From: Chlamydiota bacterium
GTDB lineage: Bacteria; Chlamydiota; Chlamydiia; Chlamydiales; SM23-39
Direction: 5' to 3'
Assembly (NCBI GenBank): GCA_027449725.1
Contig: DAIDLB010000099.1
Coordinates: 1-10,090 of the forward strand
Length of the DNA stretch: 10,090 bases
Shown: positions 6,881 to 10,090 of the stretch, in pieces
Layout: every line of letters begins with the position of its first letter
Numbering within the stretch: position 1 is the first letter of the stretch
Translations under genes and position numbers: made by a program
Notes under the pieces: generated by a model
The model's input: the letters and a program-made list of their open reading frames with translations, nothing else
The model's database searches: none
What the model was told of the DNA's origin: nothing

Positions 6881-7935
6881 GATTTCTTGACCTCCTCGTA
6901 GAACCGGTCGAACAGATAGGCGGCATCGGTCGGTCCGGGATTGCTCTCGGGGTGGAACTGGACGGCAAACCAGGGCATCGTCTTATGGACGATCCCTTCG
7001 ACAGAGCCGTCATTGAGGCTTGAAAAGAGGACCTTCCAGTCTTTGGGGATCGATTTCTCCTCGATTGCATAGCCGTGGTTTTGCGAGGTGAGGATGCACC
7101 GGTCCCTCTCAAGGTCTTTGCACGGGTGGTTTTGCCCCCGGTGGCCGAACTTGAGCTTATAGGTCCTGGCGCCGATGGCGAGAGACAGGATCTGCGCGCC
7201 GAGGCAGATGCCGAAAATCGGGTTTTTTCTCTTCATCGCGCGCTGCAGTATGGCGATGGTCTCTTTGCATACTGTCGGATCACCGGGCCCGTTCGAAAGA
7301 AAGAGGCCGTCATACTCTTCTTCGCTGTAGTCGTAGTCATACGGAACGCGGACGACTTTTACCGGATACTTCAGCAGGTGGCGGAGGATGTTTTCCTTCA
7401 TCCCGCAATCGACGGCAAGGATCGTCTTTCGCCCCGAGCCGTATTCTTGCCTCGCGGGAAGGCTCACTTGTTTGACCAGGTGTCCCTGGTTGGGGTCGGG
7501 GAAGCGGCGCGGGCGGGCGCCGGCCGGGCAGATTGCGCCGAGGGCGACGCCCTGCTTCCGGAGCGTCTTGGCAATGGCCCTTGTATCGGCTCCTGTGAGA
7601 AGGGGGATCCGCTCTCTTTCTAGCCAGGCGAGGAGGGGTGACTCGGAGTCCCAATGGCTGGCCGTGAGGCTGATGTCGCTGACTACGACGCCTGCGGCCT
7701 GAATCTTCTCCGATTCCCAAGAGGCGCGGGGAGGCACGCCGTAGTTGCCGATGAGGGGAAAGGTGAAGACGAGGATCTGGCCGGCATAGGATGGGTCGGT
7801 CAGCGATTCGACATAGCCGGTCATCCCTGTGGTAAAAACGGCTTCGCCGAAAAATGGCTCTTTTTGCCAGGCGGGGGAGAGTCCCTGAAATACATCTCCC
7901 GATTTGAGAAGGAGCTTTGCCGGAGCAAATTGCAT
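6877..7935 (-). CDS. carA: Carbamoyl-phosphate synthase, small (glutaminase) subunit
   Basis: CarA hydrolyses glutamine and passes ammonia to CarB. From ATG 7935 the protein has 352 residues (usual 355-385). The N-terminal CPSase small-subunit domain is shown by LLLKSGDVFQG (9-18), FGEAVFTTGMTGYVESLTDP (29-48) and DTRAIAKTLR. The class I glutaminase carries NGPGDP (215-220), the nucleophile Cys in FGICLGAQ (Cys about 244), KLKFGHRGQNHP, TSQNHG, and the His/Glu pair in QFHPES (His 328, Glu 330), so the triad is complete. The residue after ICLG is Ala, where many bacterial CarA have His. A longer frame begins at TTG 7977, but the extra 14 residues precede the usual family start and neither start has a clear Shine-Dalgarno sequence, so I prefer ATG 7935. 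The last codons overlap carB by 4 bp. It lies 117 bp downstream of a toxin-immunity gene on the same strand. Confidence 0.95.
   Translation of the reverse strand: MQFAPAKLLLKSGDVFQGLSPAWQKEPFFGEAVFTTGMTGYVESLTDPSYAGQILVFTFPLIGNYGVPPRASWESEKIQAAGVVVSDISLTASHWDSESPLLAWLERERIPLLTGADTRAIAKTLRKQGVALGAICPAGARPRRFPDPNQGHLVKQVSLPARQEYGSGRKTILAVDCGMKENILRHLLKYPVKVVRVPYDYDYSEEEYDGLFLSNGPGDPTVCKETIAILQRAMKRKNPIFGICLGAQILSLAIGARTYKLKFGHRGQNHPCKDLERDRCILTSQNHGYAIEEKSIPKDWKVLFSSLNDGSVEGIVHKTMPWFAVQFHPESNPGPTDAAYLFDRFYEEVKKS
6890..6897 (-). promoter_or_regulatory. Ribosome binding site for carB inside the carA 3' end
   Basis: GAGGAGGT on the minus strand lies 9 nt before the carB ATG, within the last codons of carA. 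This near-perfect Shine-Dalgarno sequence, combined with the 4-bp ATGA overlap, points to tight translational coupling of the two subunits. Confidence 0.85.
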
Positions 7936-7948
7936 AATGGTTCGCTCG

Positions 7949-7977
7949 AAGATATCAAAAAATTTATTTACTGGCAA
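7949..7977 (-). promoter_or_regulatory. Low-confidence candidate promoter for carAB
   Basis: On the minus strand TTGCCA (7977-7972) is 17 bp before TATCTT (7954-7949). Initiation would fall only a few bases before ATG 7935, giving a nearly leaderless mRNA, which would agree with the missing Shine-Dalgarno sequence. The -10 match is poor and I see no attenuator or PyrR-like leader in 7936-8052. Read-through from the upstream immunity gene is an alternative. Confidence 0.25.
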
Positions 7978-8052
7978 ATCTTACGGATCGCGGAATGTCG
8001 AACGGTCGGGAAGGGGGCAATTATGGACCAAATAATGGAAAGTCTCTGGTAG

Positions 8053-8541
8053 TCACTTGTTCTCTTCAGAGTGCATTTTTTCAGAAAACGTAAATTTCTC
8101 GGACAGCGAATTAATAATATTCTCGTCTTCTGAATATATCGTAAAAAAAGAAGTGTCAAATGCGCGTATTTCCAAAATAATACCATCACAAGCTATAGGT
8201 CGAAACGGTTTGTCTTCTGCTTCTACTTCAATTTCTTGGATGCTCTCAGATGGAATATTGCTGTTAATACACAAAAAAACGCCCCAAATGAACTGATCAA
8301 TTTCGGAGCAATACTTTGTGATTTCTTGATCAGTCCCAATTCGAGTTAATTTGAAGTCATTAGCGTTGAATTCGCGAGAGCCGTTGCCTATAGCGTCAAC
8401 ACTAGCCCTGTACCACACATGTTCAGAAAGCAATTCTTTCAAAAAGCTAACAATTGAAACTAGTTGAGTTCCAAGGCAAGAAAACTCGTCCAAAGGAAAG
8501 CTTTTCTTGGTGATTAAAAGACGATATTTCGGTTTAAACAT
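8053..8541 (-). CDS. Putative immunity protein of the second toxin cassette
   Basis: This 162-residue acidic cytosolic-looking protein has no signal peptide or membrane segment and begins MFKPKYRLLITKK. Visible features are a W-Y-R-A-S segment near residue 44, a FIWGVFLCI stretch in the middle, and DTSFFTIYSEDENII near the C-terminus. I cannot assign a named immunity family. Its role is inferred from position: its ATG (8541-8539) shares one base with the TGA of the toxin gene just upstream (TGATG), the tight coupling expected of a toxin-antidote pair, and its size and composition fit Rhs/CDI immunity proteins. A TTG one codon earlier (8544) is the only alternative start nearby. Base composition is lower in G+C than carAB, as in the rest of the toxin block. 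Confidence 0.7.
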   Translation of the reverse strand: MFKPKYRLLITKKSFPLDEFSCLGTQLVSIVSFLKELLSEHVWYRASVDAIGNGSREFNANDFKLTRIGTDQEITKYCSEIDQFIWGVFLCINSNIPSESIQEIEVEAEDKPFRPIACDGIILEIRAFDTSFFTIYSEDENIINSLSEKFTFSEKMHSEENK

Positions 8542-8918
8542 CAATATTTCCAGTTTTCAAGCGGTCTCGGATCTCCTCTTTTTGGAGTCCCTCCTGTCGG
8601 ATTCGTTTCATAAATATGTTCATGAGGATTCGGATGAATCTGAGGTTCATTATGATCTGAAAAATCTATGCTTTTGATTGGCTTTGCATTTCCCCCAAAT
8701 TCTCTGGCTTGCGGATATACTTCACCAGGCCTTCTTTTACTTCCTCTGACTCCAAGTTGCGTATGCGGGACATCTGAATCAGGAATAGGCACCCCATTTG
8801 GCGTATTTGGCAAAGGTCTGTCAGGCGCATATACCTCCGTATTTTCCAGAAAATCAGGGGGTTCTTCCACCTCTTGTTTTTTTCTGAGGATGCGTCCAAG
8901 CCATATCCAAACAGTCAA
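8541..8918 (-). CDS. Orphan Rhs-type polymorphic toxin C-terminal tip (second cassette)
   Basis: This 125-residue frame looks like a detached toxin tip. Residues 31-49 form a Pro-rich linker (DRPLPNTPNGVPIPDSD). The toxin domain follows, with PHTQLG (51-56), YPQAREF (68-74), IDFSDH (84-89), HPNPHEH (95-101) and NPTGGTPKRG (106-115). This order of motifs is common at the ends of Rhs/WapA-type proteins; by memory it resembles the family called polymorphic toxin type 24, a predicted RNase-like toxin, but I cannot verify the number. His, Asp and Arg in these motifs are candidate catalytic residues. There is no Rhs core or delivery domain, and an in-frame stop lies just upstream (8925-8927). The TTG start at 8918 lacks a Shine-Dalgarno sequence, so the gene is probably a 5'-truncated reserve cassette that would need recombination with an Rhs body to be delivered. 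Its stop overlaps the start of its putative immunity gene. Confidence 0.75.
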   Translation of the reverse strand: MTVWIWLGRILRKKQEVEEPPDFLENTEVYAPDRPLPNTPNGVPIPDSDVPHTQLGVRGSKRRPGEVYPQAREFGGNAKPIKSIDFSDHNEPQIHPNPHEHIYETNPTGGTPKRGDPRPLENWKY

Positions 8919-8949
8919 ACACTTTCAGAAGGCTTCGTAAATTAAGTTA

Positions 8950-9366
8950 CTACCAAAATGGGTCTAATAAATCTGGGATATTTTCCCACCAAATGCTCGT
9001 AGCATTTATAACAATCGTAGAAAAATCATTGACATAAGGTTTTTTTGGTGCGTTTCTCCAACTAATTTGCAATTCAACTGTATTTTCTTGAATGATAAGA
9101 TCAAAAATTGATCCGTAGTCATATTTCATTTTTAGTTCGTCTTGAAATATTAATTCGTTGATCTTTACAGATTGGACGTCTTCCAGGTGTAATTTCCCTT
9201 TGATGGTTCCTCGTTCAGATAGTGCGAGGTTATCTTTCATATCCGAATAATCCATTTCTGCACTTTCTAAAGAAAAAATATAGTCTTGTTCTCTGTGCTC
9301 AATAGCGAGAAGAGCGCCGTCATGAAATTCATGAAGATATTTTTTAAGCACAACTAATTCCACCAT
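8950..9366 (-). CDS. Putative immunity protein of the Rhs tip (first cassette)
   Basis: This 138-residue acidic protein is of a family I cannot name. It has a YLHEFHDGALLAIEH start, a SAEMDYSDM segment near residue 36, GTIKGKLHLEDVQSVKIN in the middle, and IWWENIPDLLDPFW at the C-terminus. It overlaps the end of the Rhs toxin gene by 13 bp. An AAGGGGG stretch inside that gene's last codons lies just before the ATG; its spacing is short, so a slightly later GTG start is possible. The order toxin then small acidic gene, overlapping and on the same strand, is the usual toxin/immunity arrangement. It is separated from the next toxin by 31 bp with no room for an independent promoter of normal size. 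Confidence 0.7.
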   Translation of the reverse strand: MVELVVLKKYLHEFHDGALLAIEHREQDYIFSLESAEMDYSDMKDNLALSERGTIKGKLHLEDVQSVKINELIFQDELKMKYDYGSIFDLIIQENTVELQISWRNAPKKPYVNDFSTIVINATSIWWENIPDLLDPFW

Positions 9367-9947
9367 ACCCCCTTAGGAGAATAAATATGAGATGGATCGC
9401 TTTGATCTCTTGTTGGTTTCCCCTCTCCATCCAAATATTCATCATGCCTACCTGTTGCATTGGGATTTGGGCGGTGATAATGGTCATGAGCTTTATGACC
9501 TGTTTCCCAAGGCTTTCCTTTATCGTGTCTTAGCTTTTCACCTGTTTTTTCATTTTCAAACGTCCTATGTCCATTTTTACCAGCGTCCGGATGAGTAATT
9601 TCCTTCCACCCCGGGCGCTTCAAGAGGTCATCTGGATTTGCTGGCAAGCTCGGATCAACACTCCCCGATTTAAAGAGATCATTGAAGTTATATCCGGAAC
9701 CCGATTTTGATGTGAATGAGATATCACGAGCTTCATAAGAAGTACGAACAAGTCCATCGGTTATTAAGGCCATTCCGGCTCCGACTTGTACGCCAAAACC
9801 AATGGTGTATCCACCCAAAGTAGCTATTTCTAAAACGCCTCCAGTGACAATCAGGGTTCCGCCAAGAATGATCTCACCCATCCCAAGCAGCCAGCCTCCA
9901 ACGCTTTCACCTGTCGGGTCTTGGTAGCGGAAGGGGTTGTTGAACAC
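9354..9947 (-). CDS. Rhs-protein C-terminal tip with toxin domain, 5'-truncated by an IS66-family insertion
   Basis: The frame encodes YVFNNPFRYQDPTGES at its start, the conserved end of the Rhs repeat-associated core. A glycine-rich hydrophobic region follows (residues about 17-65, GEIILGGTLIVTGGVLEIA and following), like the translocation-related segments before Rhs toxins. A linker (LPANPDDLLKRPGW, 101-114) leads to a toxin domain (to 197) with KNGHRTFENEKTGEKLRHDKG, HKAHDHYHRPNPNATGRHD and a C-terminal SHIY. The cluster of His residues suggests a metal-dependent or His-based nuclease, but I do not name the family. Rhs-derived sequence starts at 9951; immediately beyond is the terminal repeat of an IS66-family element, and a stop in frame lies at 9984-9986. 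GTG 9947 has no Shine-Dalgarno sequence, so the piece is probably not translated efficiently. The whole body of the toxin is missing from this side. Confidence 0.8.
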   Translation of the reverse strand: MFNNPFRYQDPTGESVGGWLLGMGEIILGGTLIVTGGVLEIATLGGYTIGFGVQVGAGMALITDGLVRTSYEARDISFTSKSGSGYNFNDLFKSGSVDPSLPANPDDLLKRPGWKEITHPDAGKNGHRTFENEKTGEKLRHDKGKPWETGHKAHDHYHRPNPNATGRHDEYLDGEGKPTRDQSDPSHIYSPKGVWWN

Positions 9948-9951
9948 ATAC
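9944..9951. repeat. Predicted 8-bp target-site duplication next to the IS66-type end
   Basis: ACACATAC abuts the element end. IS66-family insertions duplicate 8 bp, so the same octamer is expected beyond the other end, outside the window. Only one copy is visible, so this is a prediction. Confidence 0.35.
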
Positions 9952-9971
9952 GTAAGCGGGAAATAAACCCA
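9952..9971. repeat. IS66-type terminal inverted repeat
   Basis: It begins GTAAGCGGG and continues with an A-rich segment and CCCA. The outer GTAAGCG matches the family consensus. Its inverted partner lies outside the window. Confidence 0.7.
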
Positions 9972-9996
9972 TCTTTGAAAGATCTACAGGATTAGT

Positions 9997-10090
9997 TTAC
10001 AAGGCAGCTTGAGCCTTAGCCCATTCGTCCGGGAGTAGTTCGTGCAGCCTTTTGGCGCTATGCCCCATTATACGGCGACAAACGTCTTCG
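9997..10090 (-). CDS. IS66-family transposase (TnpC), C-terminal fragment
   Basis: The minus strand is open from the window edge to a TAA at 9999-9997, encoding 30 residues: EDVCRRIMGHSAKRLHELLP followed by DEWAKAQAAL. The (R/K)(I/L)(D/H)ELLPxxW motif is characteristic of the C-terminus of the IS66 DDE transposase. Position relative to the GTAAGCG terminal repeat is right for the family. Catalytic residues lie outside the window, so activity cannot be judged. Confidence 0.75.
   Translation of the reverse strand, partial: EDVCRRIMGHSAKRLHELLPDEWAKAQAAL

Larger units (their letters stand above)
9952..10090 (-). mobile_element. End of an IS66-family insertion sequence (partial)
   Basis: The plus strand reads GTAAGCGGGAAATAAACCC from 9952. 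GTAAGCG is the hallmark start of IS66-family terminal inverted repeats. About 45 bp further in is the stop codon of a transposase fragment with an IS66 TnpC-like C-terminus, transcribed towards this end as in complete elements. The element has inserted into the conserved core-end region of an rhs gene. The other end and the accessory genes (tnpA, tnpB) are outside the window. Confidence 0.8.

Noticed and set aside
5483..6901. A 472-codon open frame on the plus strand, antisense to carB
   Set aside because: It lies wholly opposite conserved carB codons. Its length follows from high G+C and codon bias of carB, its product has no recognisable domain, and it has no promoter or ribosome binding site.
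7075..7623. A 182-codon plus-strand open frame opposite carA
   Set aside because: It is a shadow of carA: the composition is typical of antisense frames and there is no start signal.
7936..7977. TTG 7977 as the carA start
   Set aside because: It would add 14 residues before the point where the family normally begins, with no ribosome binding site. ATG 7935 places the LLLKSGDVFQG motif at the usual distance from the N-terminus.
8039..8051. AGTCTCTGG near the carA upstream region, also found at the two gene/carB junctions
   Set aside because: Only 9 bases match and the flanks differ. Such a short match is expected by chance in 10 kb.
8666..8899. Alternative frame on the minus strand over the orphan toxin
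   Set aside because: The toxin frame contains the recognisable motif series, whereas this frame contains none and lacks coupling to the immunity gene.
1..10090. CRISPR arrays, tRNA or rRNA genes, phage genes
   Set aside because: No regularly spaced short repeats, no cloverleaf-like or conserved rRNA segments, and no phage structural or integrase motifs were seen.

Overview
The window looks like an accessory, rearranged stretch of a bacterial chromosome built around one housekeeping operon. Its layout is: the end of an IS256-like element (1-140); two directly repeated, paralogous genes of an unrecognised and probably secreted protein family (127-1329, 5'-truncated, and 1683-3710, intact) on the plus strand; the pyrimidine/arginine operon carA-carB on the minus strand (7935 to 3707); two stacked polymorphic-toxin/immunity cassettes of Rhs type on the minus strand (9951 to 8053); and the end of an IS66-family element (9952-10090). 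Both edges of the window therefore lie inside insertion sequences, and both elements interrupt a gene that runs into the window.

Taxonomy cannot be fixed from this window. CarB is of the type whose sequence is strikingly close to animal/fungal CPSase and to Bacteroidota-type enzymes. Together with Rhs tips, IS66/IS256 elements and large non-Sec-signal secreted-looking proteins, this would suit a host-associated bacterium (for example an amoeba-associated, chlamydia-like or other PVC lineage). That is inference only. carAB is clearly more G+C-rich than the toxin/immunity block, with the paralogous genes in between, so the window is a compositional mosaic.

Plus-strand genes. Gene 2 (675 aa) has a Ser/Thr-rich N-terminus without a Sec signal, two divergent copies of a roughly 170-residue domain, a short very hydrophobic stretch, and a C-terminal module. 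That module consists of two conserved predicted-helical segments flanking a variable insert. Gene 1 keeps only this C-terminal module, with a much longer Tyr/Asn/Gly-rich insert. After the gene 1 stop there is a roughly 75-bp decayed copy of the last 24 or so codons of carB. The real carB tail lies in the same convergent arrangement after gene 2. Gene 1 thus arose by tandem duplication of a segment that included the neighbour's 3' end, and was later cut by the IS256-like element at about position 140.

carAB. CarA (glutaminase) and CarB (synthetase) are complete, overlap by 4 bp, and have a strong internal ribosome binding site for carB. CarB and gene 2 converge and share a TTAA in which both stop codons sit.

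Toxin block. An Rhs C-terminal tip (end of the core, hydrophobic segment, His-rich toxin domain) overlaps its putative immunity gene. A second, orphan toxin tip follows, with its own putative immunity gene beginning in the toxin stop codon. The IS66-family element sits exactly in the conserved end of the Rhs core, so the first toxin has lost its delivery body. The two immunity genes remain open.
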